Source: an uncultured Lachnospiraceae bacterium (GTDB lineage Bacteria; Bacillota; Clostridia; Lachnospirales; Lachnospiraceae). Taken from it: 64,000 nucleotides of DNA. The notes under the pieces were generated by a model. That model had not been told where the DNA came from, did no database searches, and was given only the letters and a program-made list of their open reading frames with translations. The position numbers and the translations under genes were made by a program. The first letter of the stretch is position 1, and every line of letters starts with the position of its first letter. Positions 7,736 to 15,799 of this stretch are shown one piece after another. The stretch covers positions 1 through 64,000 of the forward strand of contig CAJTXA010000006.1 of the NCBI GenBank assembly GCA_910579865.1, written 5' to 3'.

Positions 7736-7757
7736 AAATTGGTACGTAAATTGGTAC
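7736..7757. repeat. Tandem AAATTGGTAC repeats just after int (candidate integrase arm sites)
   Basis: The decamer AAATTGGTAC occurs at 7736-7745 and again at 7748-7757, immediately after the integrase stop. Tn916-family integrases bind short direct repeats inside the element ends through their N-terminal domain, which fits this place. The crossover core would then lie a little further right, before ychF. Confidence 0.5.
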
Positions 7758-7769
7758 ATAACCAAAACC

Positions 7770-7799
7770 TTGAAAGGCGAAAACCCTATAAAATATAAG
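7770..7799 (+). promoter_or_regulatory. Possible ychF promoter
   Basis: TTGAAA (7770-7775), an 18-nt spacer and TATAAG (7794-7799) lie 25 bp before ychF. If the element junction is left of this, ychF keeps its own promoter; otherwise the element supplies it. Confidence 0.4.
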
Positions 7800-7824
7800 A
7801 ATAACCAAAGGAGATTAAGATAAA

Positions 7825-8925
7825 ATGAAACTAGGCATCGTTGGATTACCAAATGTTGGTAAAAGTACATTATTTAATTCATTGACAAAAGCTGGTGCAG
7901 AATCTGCTAATTATCCATTTTGTACCATTGATCCAAATATTGGAATTGTCACTGTACCCGATGAACGATTAAAGAAATTAGGTGACATTTATCATTCTAA
8001 AAAAGTAACACCAGCAGTTATTGAATTTGTTGATATTGCTGGACTAGTAAAAGGTGCTTCAAAGGGAGAAGGTCTTGGAAATCAATTTCTAAGTAATATT
8101 CGTGAAGTTGATGCGATTGTTCATGTTGTTCGTTGTTTTGAGGACACGAATGTTGTACATGTAGATGGAAGTATTAATCCGCTTCGAGATATTGAAACGA
8201 TTAATTTAGAATTAATTTTCTCAGATCTTGAAATTTTAGAACGGCGAATTGCAAAAATAGCAAAAGCTGCTAAAATGGATAAAACGATTGCAAAAGAATA
8301 TGACTTATTAGAAAAAATAAAAAAGCATCTAGAAGAAGGAAAACTAGCACTTACATTTGAAACGGAAGAAGAAGAGGAAGCTATCTGGTTTTCTTCTTAT
8401 AATCTCTTAACTAATAAGCCAGTTATTTTTGCTGCAAATGTTTCAGAGGAAGAGCTTGCAAATGATGGTAATGCAAACAGTGGAGTAAAAGCTGTACGAG
8501 AGTTTGCTGCTGCAAATGGAAGTGAAGTATTTGTGATTTGTGCACAAATTGAACAAGAAATTGCAGAACTAGAAGAAGATGAAAAAGTTATGTTTTTAGA
8601 AGATTTGGGATTAAAGGAATCTGGACTTGAAAAATTAATTAAGGCAAGCTATCATCTCCTTGGACTGATTAGCTATCTTACTGCAGGAGAAGACGAAACA
8701 CGGGCATGGACAATTAAAGTTGGAACAAAAGCCCCTCAAGCAGCAGGGAAAATTCATACTGACTTTGAACGTGGCTTTATTAAAGCGGAAGTTGTAAATT
8801 ATCAAGATTTACTAAATAGTAAAGGTTCACTAGCAGTAGCACGAGAAAAAGGACTGGTTCGAATGGAAGGAAAAGATTACATCGTTCAAGATGGTGATGT
8901 GATTTTATTCCGGTTTAATGTATAA
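7825..8925 (+). CDS. ychF: YchF/OLA1-type P-loop ATPase
   Basis: A 366-residue TRAFAC-class protein of standard length. Visible are the P-loop GLPNVGKST at residue 6, the DIAGLVKGASKGEGLGNQFL switch region, and NVSEEE in place of the guanine-specific NKxD, which explains the family's ATP preference. A C-terminal TGS domain contains the family tail GYDYxxxDGD-like VQDGDVILFRFNV. The protein associates with ribosomes and stress responses. ATG follows AAAGGAG. The integrative element ends immediately upstream, and a strong terminator lies 45 bp downstream. Confidence 0.97.
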   Translation: MKLGIVGLPNVGKSTLFNSLTKAGAESANYPFCTIDPNIGIVTVPDERLKKLGDIYHSKKVTPAVIEFVDIAGLVKGASKGEGLGNQFLSNIREVDAIVHVVRCFEDTNVVHVDGSINPLRDIETINLELIFSDLEILERRIAKIAKAAKMDKTIAKEYDLLEKIKKHLEEGKLALTFETEEEEEAIWFSSYNLLTNKPVIFAANVSEEELANDGNANSGVKAVREFAAANGSEVFVICAQIEQEIAELEEDEKVMFLEDLGLKESGLEKLIKASYHLLGLISYLTAGEDETRAWTIKVGTKAPQAAGKIHTDFERGFIKAEVVNYQDLLNSKGSLAVAREKGLVRMEGKDYIVQDGDVILFRFNV

Positions 8926-8968
8926 TAAAATCAATTATAAACATTAATTTTTTATTATCTAAAAATAT

Positions 8969-9011
8969 AAAAAAGACTTTTGAATTTATTAAAAATATCA
9001 AAAGTCTTTTT
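8969..9011. terminator. Bidirectional terminator between ychF and the rubredoxin gene
   Basis: AAAAGACTTTTGA (8971-8983) pairs perfectly with TCAAAAGTCTTTT (8998-9010) and is flanked by A- and T-runs, so it can serve both convergent genes. Confidence 0.85.
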
Positions 9012-9043
9012 CTATTTTTAAACACTTTTCTAGCAAAACAAGT

Positions 9044-9199
9044 CTATACTTGTGAAAACTCACCCTTTCCAACTAAACATAATGGACATTCAAAATCTTC
9101 CGGTACATCCTCCCATTTTGTTCCAGGTGCAATTCCTCCTTCTGGATAGCCTTGCTCTTCATCATATTCCCAACCACATACATCACATACATATTTCAT
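9044..9199 (-). CDS. Rubredoxin
   Basis: A 51-codon gene. The protein has the complete rubredoxin pattern: CDVCGWEYDEEQGYPEGGI with iron ligands Cys5 and Cys8, the PGTKWEDVPEDFECPLC segment with Cys38 and Cys41, and the conserved aromatic and glycine residues between them. It is a one-electron carrier with a single FeCys4 site, typical of anaerobes, often feeding oxygen- or peroxide-reducing enzymes. The start follows AGGAGTGAT. It has its own near-consensus promoter (9275-9303) and shares a terminator with convergent ychF, so it is monocistronic. Confidence 0.95.
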   Translation of the reverse strand: MKYVCDVCGWEYDEEQGYPEGGIAPGTKWEDVPEDFECPLCLVGKGEFSQV

Positions 9200-9274
9200 T
9201 TCGCATCACTCCTAATCCAATAATTTTTTCAATTCTTACATATTTCGCATAAAAACGATTCTATGTTGACTTTA

Positions 9275-9303
9275 ATTGTATTCGATCTTCCATGTTTTGT
9301 CAA
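9275..9303 (-). promoter_or_regulatory. Sigma-A promoter of the rubredoxin gene
   Basis: On the minus strand TTGACA (9298-9303) and TACAAT (9275-9280) are separated by exactly 17 bp. The predicted start is about 70 bp before the ATG. Confidence 0.8.
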
Positions 9304-9332
9304 TATTCATTCTTATTAATCCTTTTTATAGA

Positions 9333-9372
9333 AAAAATTGTAAAATTATAGCCTTTCGATTCTACAATTTTT
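9333..9372 (-). terminator. Terminator after thiN
   Basis: AAAAATTGTA and TACAATTTTT form a 10-bp A/T-rich stem around a 20-nt loop, ending in a T-run on the minus strand, 27 bp after the thiN stop. It would end the long minus-strand cluster. Confidence 0.65.
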
Positions 9373-9398
9373 ACAAAAGCAAGTTAAGGCAGCAATCG

Positions 9399-10079
9399 TT
9401 ATGCTATTTTATTATCGGTTGATTCGATACAAATTAAAATCCCATCTGAAAACCAAATCGTCCCACTCTCCTCTACAATCTCATTACTAATTCCAAGTGT
9501 AGGATTTAAAAAACGAGTCATTGTATAATTTGTAAGTGGATACTGAAATCCAGTTAATGTAATTCCTTCTACTCGATCAGTAAAAGGTAACAAAGAAATA
9601 TAACTTCCAAACTGTGTTTTTTGCTCTATTCTATAATATTGATTTGACCGTAACAATTGAACTCGATTATAAGCATCTAAAATTTCACAACAAGCGCCAT
9701 TTTGCTCTGCCATATAAAGCAAATCCAAATTGCCAAGCAGGTGATCCAAACGTCTCCCAGTTGCACCAAATAGAACAATCTTTGTACTACAAAGCTCTAA
9801 TGCCAGTTCTATTGCAATCTGCCCATCTGTAAAATCTTTTTTAGGCTGAAATTTTCGAATCACAACCTGTTTTTCCAACTGATACTGCTCTAAAAGTCTA
9901 GTATCTACTGTATCAAAATCGCCAACAATATGTGTAGGACAAATTTCGAGTCGCTCCATTGCAGCCAATCCACCATCTACAGCAATTACCCAGTCTGCCT
10001 GATTTTTCTTTCTATATGTTTCAATCAATTCATAGGGAATCTCACCACCAGCAAAAATCCATGTCACTACTGTTTTCAT
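9399..10079 (-). CDS. thiN: Thiamine pyrophosphokinase
   Basis: A 226-residue TPK that transfers pyrophosphate from ATP to thiamine to make the cofactor TPP. Visible are the Rossmann-like N-terminal half with AVDGGL near residue 34 and the metal/ATP motif VGDFDTVD near residue 53. KDFTDGQIAIELAL and GATGRRLDHLLGN follow, the latter the conserved GxxxGRxDH signature. A C-terminal beta-domain binds the second half of the thiamine site. It is the last gene of the ftsK-to-thiN cluster, 17 bp after rpe. Confidence 0.95.
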   Translation of the reverse strand: MKTVVTWIFAGGEIPYELIETYRKKNQADWVIAVDGGLAAMERLEICPTHIVGDFDTVDTRLLEQYQLEKQVVIRKFQPKKDFTDGQIAIELALELCSTKIVLFGATGRRLDHLLGNLDLLYMAEQNGACCEILDAYNRVQLLRSNQYYRIEQKTQFGSYISLLPFTDRVEGITLTGFQYPLTNYTMTRFLNPTLGISNEIVEESGTIWFSDGILICIESTDNKIA

Positions 10080-10096
10080 ATAAAATATCCTTCTAT

Positions 10097-10795
10097 CTAA
10101 AAATTCATATCAACTCGAAAATCCATAGGAACTTCATTTCCATATTCTTCAAATATTGTTTTATAAGCTCGTACATTAGCCGAAATATCTCCCTGAAAAA
10201 CAGAAGAACCAGCTACTATTACATTTGCTCCAGCTTCAATTACCATTCTTACATTTTCTAATCGAATTCCCCCATCTACTTCAATATCCATATCTAAATT
10301 TTGTTCATTACAAATTCTTCTTAACTCCCGAATTTTATCTGTTACATAAGAAATATATTTCTGTCCTCCAAAGCCTGGATTTACTGACATCAGAAGTACC
10401 ATATCGACCTCTTGTAGCACACAAAGGATTGCACTTAACGGAGTAGCCGGATTTAAAACTACCCCTGCCTTTCTACCACAACGCCGAATCTTCCATATTG
10501 TACTATCTAAATGTTTACAAGCCTCTGCATGAACCGTAATTAAATCGGCTCCTGCCTCTGCAAATCTCTCAATATACCGAATTGGTTCCTCTATCATAAG
10601 ATGTACATCAAATACCTTTTTTGTTGTCTTACGAATGGATTGAATCACTGGCATCCCATAAGAAATACTAGGTACAAACATCCCATCCATCACATCAATG
10701 TGAATATAATCAGCTCCTGCAGAGTCAACTTTTTCAATTTCTTTTCCTAAACAAGTAAAATCAGCAGCTAAGATAGACGGTGCTAACTTTAACAT
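10097..10795 (-). CDS. rpe: Ribulose-phosphate 3-epimerase
   Basis: A 232-residue TIM-barrel enzyme that interconverts ribulose-5-P and xylulose-5-P in the pentose phosphate pathway. It shows LAPSILAADF, the metal-ligand motif HIDVMDGMFVPSISYG, DVHLMIEEP, VNPGFGGQ and EVDGGI with the catalytic aspartate, then the phosphate loop NVIVAGSSVF. Its place between rsgA and thiN is common in Clostridia and suggests cotranscription. Confidence 0.97.
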   Translation of the reverse strand: MLKLAPSILAADFTCLGKEIEKVDSAGADYIHIDVMDGMFVPSISYGMPVIQSIRKTTKKVFDVHLMIEEPIRYIERFAEAGADLITVHAEACKHLDSTIWKIRRCGRKAGVVLNPATPLSAILCVLQEVDMVLLMSVNPGFGGQKYISYVTDKIRELRRICNEQNLDMDIEVDGGIRLENVRMVIEAGANVIVAGSSVFQGDISANVRAYKTIFEEYGNEVPMDFRVDMNF

Positions 10796-10822
10796 AACAA
10801 TCTCCTTCCTTATTTTGAAACT

Positions 10823-11710
10823 CTAATATTTCTTTTTTCCATATAGTTCCCAATAAAGTGCACAATAGTTTTCATATCGGCTCTGGCTAATCTTTTTTTC
10901 TTCCAAAGCTTTTTTCACTCCACAATTAGGTTCCCGAAGATGTACACATCCTTTAAATTGACATGCCTTCGTATGCTCTTGAAACTCTACAAAATAATCC
11001 CTTAATTCTTCTGCTTCTAATTCTGTTAAATATAATGAAGTAAATCCAGGTGTGTCAAACACATAGGTATCTTCTCCCAATTCCTCTATATAAAATAGTT
11101 CACTATGTCGTGTTGTATGTTTTCCACGCCGAATCTTTTCACTAATTTCTCCTACTTCCATCTTTGCCTCTGGATTTAATTGATTTAACAAAGACGATTT
11201 TCCTACACCAGAAGGCCCAGCAAGTACAGTTGTCTTTCCAGTAAGAACTTTCTTTACTTGATCCATTCCATCTAATGTCGAATTACTAGAAAAAATAACT
11301 GGATAACCACAGGTGGCATAACATGCCTCTAATTCAATTAGTTGCGTCTCTTCTGCTAAATCTCGTTTATTAAAACATATAATTGTATCCACATTTTGCT
11401 GCTCCATTGTAATTAGAAAACGATCCAATAAATTCAAATTCGGCAAAGGATCGGTTACTGCAAAGATAACCAAAGCTTGATCGATATTGGCAACTGCTGG
11501 ACGAATTAAAGTATTTTTTCTAGGATAAAGAGATATCACATTTCCAATCCAGTTTTTTTGATCTAATACTTCAATTTCTACATTATCTCCCACTAAAGGC
11601 TTTATATTTTGATTTCGAAAAACTCCTTTCGCTTTACATTCATAAACCCCCATCTGAGGAACATGAACATAATAAAATCCAGCAATTCCCTTTTCAATCT
11701 TTCCCTCCAT
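10823..11710 (-). CDS. rsgA: Ribosome small-subunit-dependent GTPase A
   Basis: A 295-residue circularly permuted GTPase that checks late 30S assembly. The order is an OB-fold (~1-65), then G4 CFNKRD, then G1 GPSGVGKSSLLNQL and G3 DTPGF. A zinc-binding domain ends the protein, with ligands in CQFKGCVHLREPNCGVK. The permuted motif order is diagnostic. Start ATG follows AGGAGAGG. It lies 36 bp downstream of the PASTA kinase, the usual Firmicute order prpC-prkC-rsgA-rpe. Confidence 0.97.
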   Translation of the reverse strand: MEGKIEKGIAGFYYVHVPQMGVYECKAKGVFRNQNIKPLVGDNVEIEVLDQKNWIGNVISLYPRKNTLIRPAVANIDQALVIFAVTDPLPNLNLLDRFLITMEQQNVDTIICFNKRDLAEETQLIELEACYATCGYPVIFSSNSTLDGMDQVKKVLTGKTTVLAGPSGVGKSSLLNQLNPEAKMEVGEISEKIRRGKHTTRHSELFYIEELGEDTYVFDTPGFTSLYLTELEAEELRDYFVEFQEHTKACQFKGCVHLREPNCGVKKALEEKKISQSRYENYCALYWELYGKKKY

Positions 11711-11745
11711 AACCTCTCCTACCTTCTTTTACAATAAATCAACCG

Positions 11746-13998
11746 CTAATGAAAATCAACAAGACAGCTTCCGCAAAAATACTCTTCTCCTCCAAATGCT
11801 AGATAAACACGTACACTTCCTTCTGTAAGGTTAGGTTCTCCAACAATACCTGACTCTACATAAGGAAACCGATCTGGTGTAACAACAAAACTATTGACTG
11901 TACGAGAAATGGTTCGCCCATCCTCTGTTGTCTGTACCAGTTCCAATCGAAGAGTAGCCTCTGCATAATAAGTTGGCTCTACCATTCCAGGTCCTGGTAC
12001 AACTGGCACAGCAAAACTTCCTCCTGAAATATATTCAGAAACTTGCGCTACTGTTACTGTCACTGTTCCAGTTGGTGTACGAGTAGTTTCTGTCTCTGTC
12101 TCTTCCTCTCCAAGACTAATTACAAAATCTATTGTTGTTCCCTGTTTTACTGTCCCACCTTTTTCTAAACTTTGACTAATTACATGCCCCTCTGCAATCT
12201 CACTGCTATGGGCACTCTCCACTTTTCCAACAATTAATCCATTTGATTCTAGCTTAAATCTAGCCTCCGCCTCTGTCAGATTTCTTAAATCTGGCATAAT
12301 TACATTTACAAATTCTGGTCCCATACTAACATTTAAAACAATTGTGTCCCCTTGAGAAACCATTGTAGAATGAGATGGATCACTACTAATTACATTTCCT
12401 TTTATCACAGTATCATGATATTTATACTCTGTACTTACATGTAATTGATAAGATTCCAACATAGTAATTGCATCTGCTTCTTTTAAGTTTAATACATCTG
12501 GAACTTGAAATTGATCTGGCCCAAGACTAATTACTACTTTTACTGAAGTATTCTTTTTCACTTCACTATCCGCTGCAAATTCCTGTGAAATTACATATCC
12601 TTTTTGTATCTGATTTGAATTTTCATAGGATTTATTCATTCCTAAATTGACACGATTTAATGCAATTAAAGCATCGGATTCACTTAATCCACTTAAATTT
12701 GGCATTTTTGACATCGCTGTATTGGAATTATTAGCCGAATTTAAAGTAGTTGCCTCTTCAGAAGCAGTCGTTGTAGCAGATTCCTTTTTTGTTGTCATTT
12801 CAGAAGCAGAAGTAGTTGTCTGATTTGAAGTTCCCTGTTTTGTATTTGGAAGTAATTTTACTATAATAAAGATCAAAAGACACACAATCAAAATCGCTGC
12901 CGCTACACTAATGATAGTCATTACTTTTTCTACTTTTGGATTCACTCTTTCTTCTATCCTTACCTCTGGTTCAAGATAAAGCTGCTTATTTTGTCGTACT
13001 TCTCCTTTTACTACTGGATTTTCTTTTTTCCGAATCGCTGGAATTAACACTTCTACTATTTCTTCTTGTTTTCGCTCTGATGTACCACTCTCCATCTTAA
13101 TATATTCTAATTCCTGTGGAGTCATAGAAATCGTCTGTGCAGAAGAGTTTGGCATAGAAATCTGAACAAAATCCTCTTCTGGAGTCTGAAGAGACTGCTT
13201 TAAATCTGCAATCAGTTCTCCTGCCTTTGCATAACGACGTTCTGGTTTCTTTTGTGTACATTTATAAATAATCTTCTCCACACTAATTGGCAAGTCTAAA
13301 ACAATTTCTTTTGGAGAAGGAATTTCCGATTGAATATGCTGTAAAGCAACCGATACCGTTGTATCTCCATCAAATGGTACCTGACCCGTAATCATTTCAT
13401 AAAGAGAAATCCCAAGTGAATAGATATCACTTCGTTCATCACTATAATTTCCTCTTGCTTGTTCTGGTGAAATATAGTGTACTGAACCCATTGCATTCGA
13501 ATTAATGGTTTGTGCAGAAGAAGCTCTGGCAATTCCAAAATCTGTTACTTTTACTTTTCCCTCTTTGGAAATAATAATATTCTGTGGCTTAATATCCCGA
13601 TGAATAATATGATGACTGTGGGCAGTCTGTATCCCTTGTGCAACCTGAATTGCAATACTAACGGCTTCCTTTGGCTCTAGCCTTCCTTTTTTCTCTATGT
13701 AGTTTTTTAGTGTAATTCCTTCTACCAATTCCATTACAATATAGTAAAGCCCATTATCCTCTCCTACATCATAAATGCTGACAATATTAGGATGACTTAA
13801 ACCGGCAGCTGACTGTGCCTCTACACGAAATTTTGCTACAAAATTTTTATCTTCGCTATATTCTTGTTTTAGCACTTTTATTGCTACAAATCGATTGAGT
13901 TTATGACACTTTGCCTTATAGACATCGGACATACCACCGGAACCAACCCGACCCAATATTTCATAACGGTCATTTAAAAACACTCCATTTGCTAACAT
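11746..13998 (-). CDS. prkC: Membrane Ser/Thr kinase with PASTA domains
   Basis: A 750-residue Hanks-type kinase that senses muropeptides or lipid II and phosphorylates cell-wall and translation proteins. The kinase domain spans ~10-270, with the GSGGMSDVY loop, Lys41, HRDIKPQN at 133-140 and DFG at 153-155. A juxtamembrane stretch follows, then one membrane helix at ~360-383 and a Ser/Thr-rich linker. Three PASTA repeats lie outside the cell (~432-493, 498-560, 568-630). A further ~105-residue beta-rich region after a Thr/Glu linker is not PASTA-like and has two cysteines (FCGSC) near its end. The ATG lies 2 bp after the phosphatase stop. Confidence 0.97.
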   Translation of the reverse strand: MLANGVFLNDRYEILGRVGSGGMSDVYKAKCHKLNRFVAIKVLKQEYSEDKNFVAKFRVEAQSAAGLSHPNIVSIYDVGEDNGLYYIVMELVEGITLKNYIEKKGRLEPKEAVSIAIQVAQGIQTAHSHHIIHRDIKPQNIIISKEGKVKVTDFGIARASSAQTINSNAMGSVHYISPEQARGNYSDERSDIYSLGISLYEMITGQVPFDGDTTVSVALQHIQSEIPSPKEIVLDLPISVEKIIYKCTQKKPERRYAKAGELIADLKQSLQTPEEDFVQISMPNSSAQTISMTPQELEYIKMESGTSERKQEEIVEVLIPAIRKKENPVVKGEVRQNKQLYLEPEVRIEERVNPKVEKVMTIISVAAAILIVCLLIFIIVKLLPNTKQGTSNQTTTSASEMTTKKESATTTASEEATTLNSANNSNTAMSKMPNLSGLSESDALIALNRVNLGMNKSYENSNQIQKGYVISQEFAADSEVKKNTSVKVVISLGPDQFQVPDVLNLKEADAITMLESYQLHVSTEYKYHDTVIKGNVISSDPSHSTMVSQGDTIVLNVSMGPEFVNVIMPDLRNLTEAEARFKLESNGLIVGKVESAHSSEIAEGHVISQSLEKGGTVKQGTTIDFVISLGEEETETETTRTPTGTVTVTVAQVSEYISGGSFAVPVVPGPGMVEPTYYAEATLRLELVQTTEDGRTISRTVNSFVVTPDRFPYVESGIVGEPNLTEGSVRVYLAFGGEEYFCGSCLVDFH

Positions 13999-14000
13999 AT

Positions 14001-14735
14001 TTACACCTCAAATTCATCCGGTTCTACCAGTACAACGGATATGTTGTCCTTTCCACCGTTTCTATTCGCCAACTCTACCAGCCTTATTGCCTTTTCCTCT
14101 ATTCCTCTTTCACTATTTACAATATGAAGGATCTCTGCGTCCGATACCATATTGGTCAGTCCATCTGAACATAGAAGAATTTGATCCTTTCTATGAAGCT
14201 CTACCTCAAAAAAATCTGCCATCACCCTTGCACTTACTCCAACAGCTCGTGTAATTACATTTTTACTTTCATGATTTCTGGCATTTTTCTTATCTAGTTT
14301 TCCCATTGATACCAATTCTTCCACATAGGAATGGTCTCTTGTCACCTGACGGATAGTATCGTTGATCAGATAAAGACGACTGTCGCCTATATTCATTACA
14401 TAAAGCTCTTGTTTTACACATACTCCTACTACCAAAGTGGTTCCCATATCCTCCATCTCTGGTGTACTTTGCGCTTGTCGAAATAGACGAGCATTGACTT
14501 CTTTTAATGTATGATTTAAAATTGTAATTGGATTTTTACTGGTTATTTCAGGTACAAGTTCAACAAATTTCTCTACTGTAAAAGAAGAAGCATAATCACC
14601 TGCTTTATGTCCACCCATTCCATCTGCGACAAGAAACAAATTTGGAAGATTGCCAACCGATTGGATTGAATAAAAAATTGCATCCTGATTTACAGCACGT
14701 GCCTGACCAATATCAGTTAATCCATATGCCTGCAT
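14001..14735 (-). CDS. prpC: PP2C-type Ser/Thr phosphatase
   Basis: A 244-residue metal-dependent phosphatase that reverses PrkC phosphorylation. Motifs include TDIGQARAVNQDA, LVADGMGGHKAGDYAS (metal-binding Asp and Gly), NIGDSRLYL, SVTRDHSYVEE-like VTRDHSYVEELV, LLCSDGLTNMV and GGKDNISVVLV, all in the canonical PPM order. Its start overlaps the end of rlmN by 19 bp and it abuts prkC, so the three are translationally linked. Confidence 0.96.
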   Translation of the reverse strand: MQAYGLTDIGQARAVNQDAIFYSIQSVGNLPNLFLVADGMGGHKAGDYASSFTVEKFVELVPEITSKNPITILNHTLKEVNARLFRQAQSTPEMEDMGTTLVVGVCVKQELYVMNIGDSRLYLINDTIRQVTRDHSYVEELVSMGKLDKKNARNHESKNVITRAVGVSARVMADFFEVELHRKDQILLCSDGLTNMVSDAEILHIVNSERGIEEKAIRLVELANRNGGKDNISVVLVEPDEFEV

Positions 14736-15790
14736 CCTTTTCCCTCCTTTGTTTTTTGCTGCCTTTCCTGATAGCCCTTTCTAAGCTGTCCACAAGCTCC
14801 TTGTATATCTCTTCCCATTTCTCTTCTTATAGTAACATTAATTTTATTTTTTTCAAGTACATTTTTAAATTCCAAAATAGCCGCCTTTTGTGTCTGCTGA
14901 AAATCTCGCTCTTTTATAGGATTCACTGGAATTAAATTAACATGACAATTTTTATAAGCAATTCGCTTTGCTAATTCATAAGCATGTTCTCTTTTATCAT
15001 TTATTCCCTGAATTAAACTATATTCAAACGAAATTCTTCTTTTTGTTTCCTGAAAATAATATTGACAAGCTTCAAGCAGCTCTTCCATTGAATAGCGATT
15101 CGCAATTGGCATTAGCTGCCTACGAATTTCATCATTTGGCGCATGCAGAGAAATTGCTAACGTAATTTGAAGATGTTCCTGTGCAAGCCTTTTTATCTCT
15201 GGTACTAATCCACAAGTTGATAATGTAATATTTCTTTGGCTGATATGCAGCCCATTTGGATCGGTAAGTAAGGAAAGGAATTTCAAAACATTTTTTTCAT
15301 TATCCATCGGTTCTCCTGTACCCATAATTACAATATGAGAAACTCGTTCCCCACTCAGCTTAGAAATACGATAAATCTGTTCTAACATCTCAGATGGTTC
15401 CAAACAACGTGTCAGTCCATCCAATGTTGATGCACAAAACCGACATCCCATTCGACACCCTACCTGAGAAGAAATACAAACCGAATTTCCATGTTTGTAC
15501 TTCATAAAAACACTCTCAATCACATTTCCATCCATCAATTGAAAAAGATATTTCTGTGTTCCATCTATTTTAGAGGTTTTTATTTCAATTGCTTCTAATA
15601 TTGGCAGTTCATATATCTCTTTACATTGTTCCCGCAATTCCTTTGAGAGATTTGTCATTTCATCAAAGGAAGTAACTTGTTTTTGATGCAGCCACTGAAA
15701 AATCTGCTTTGCTCGAAAAGGTTCCACTTTTCTCTCTCGCATCTCAGATTCCAATTCTGCAAGACTTAATGACTTAATATCCTTTTTCAT
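14717..15790 (-). CDS. rlmN: 23S rRNA (A2503-C2)/tRNA methyltransferase RlmN
   Basis: A 357-residue radical-SAM methyltransferase. It shows the CRMGCRFCAS (CX3CX2C) cluster motif near residue 115, the SAM-binding GTGEPMDN segment, and LAISLHAPND. The GRDIQGACGQL tail carries the second catalytic cysteine. The length and N-terminal HhH-like domain (PFRAKQIFQWLHQK) fit RlmN rather than Cfr. ATG follows GGAG. It forms part of the rsmB-rlmN-prpC-prkC chain. Confidence 0.96.
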   Translation of the reverse strand: MKKDIKSLSLAELESEMRERKVEPFRAKQIFQWLHQKQVTSFDEMTNLSKELREQCKEIYELPILEAIEIKTSKIDGTQKYLFQLMDGNVIESVFMKYKHGNSVCISSQVGCRMGCRFCASTLDGLTRCLEPSEMLEQIYRISKLSGERVSHIVIMGTGEPMDNEKNVLKFLSLLTDPNGLHISQRNITLSTCGLVPEIKRLAQEHLQITLAISLHAPNDEIRRQLMPIANRYSMEELLEACQYYFQETKRRISFEYSLIQGINDKREHAYELAKRIAYKNCHVNLIPVNPIKERDFQQTQKAAILEFKNVLEKNKINVTIRREMGRDIQGACGQLRKGYQERQQKTKEGKGCRHMD

Positions 15791-15799
15791 TCCAACTTT

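Larger units (their letters stand above)
1..7770. mobile_element. Right-hand part of an integrative element (Tn916/Tn1549-like recombination module)
   Basis: The block combines a MobC-like protein, an oriT-like hairpin region, tandem HTH regulators, a phage-type replisome organizer, a DnaC-like loader, a Tn916-type excisionase and a tyrosine integrase in the order usual for integrative elements of Firmicutes. It is visibly GC-richer than the chromosome that follows. The right boundary is inferred from the integrase stop (7734) and the start of ychF (7825); the exact attachment core cannot be read from one end. The left end lies outside the window. No relaxase, coupling protein or T4SS gene is present in this part, so self-transfer cannot be claimed. 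Confidence 0.8.
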
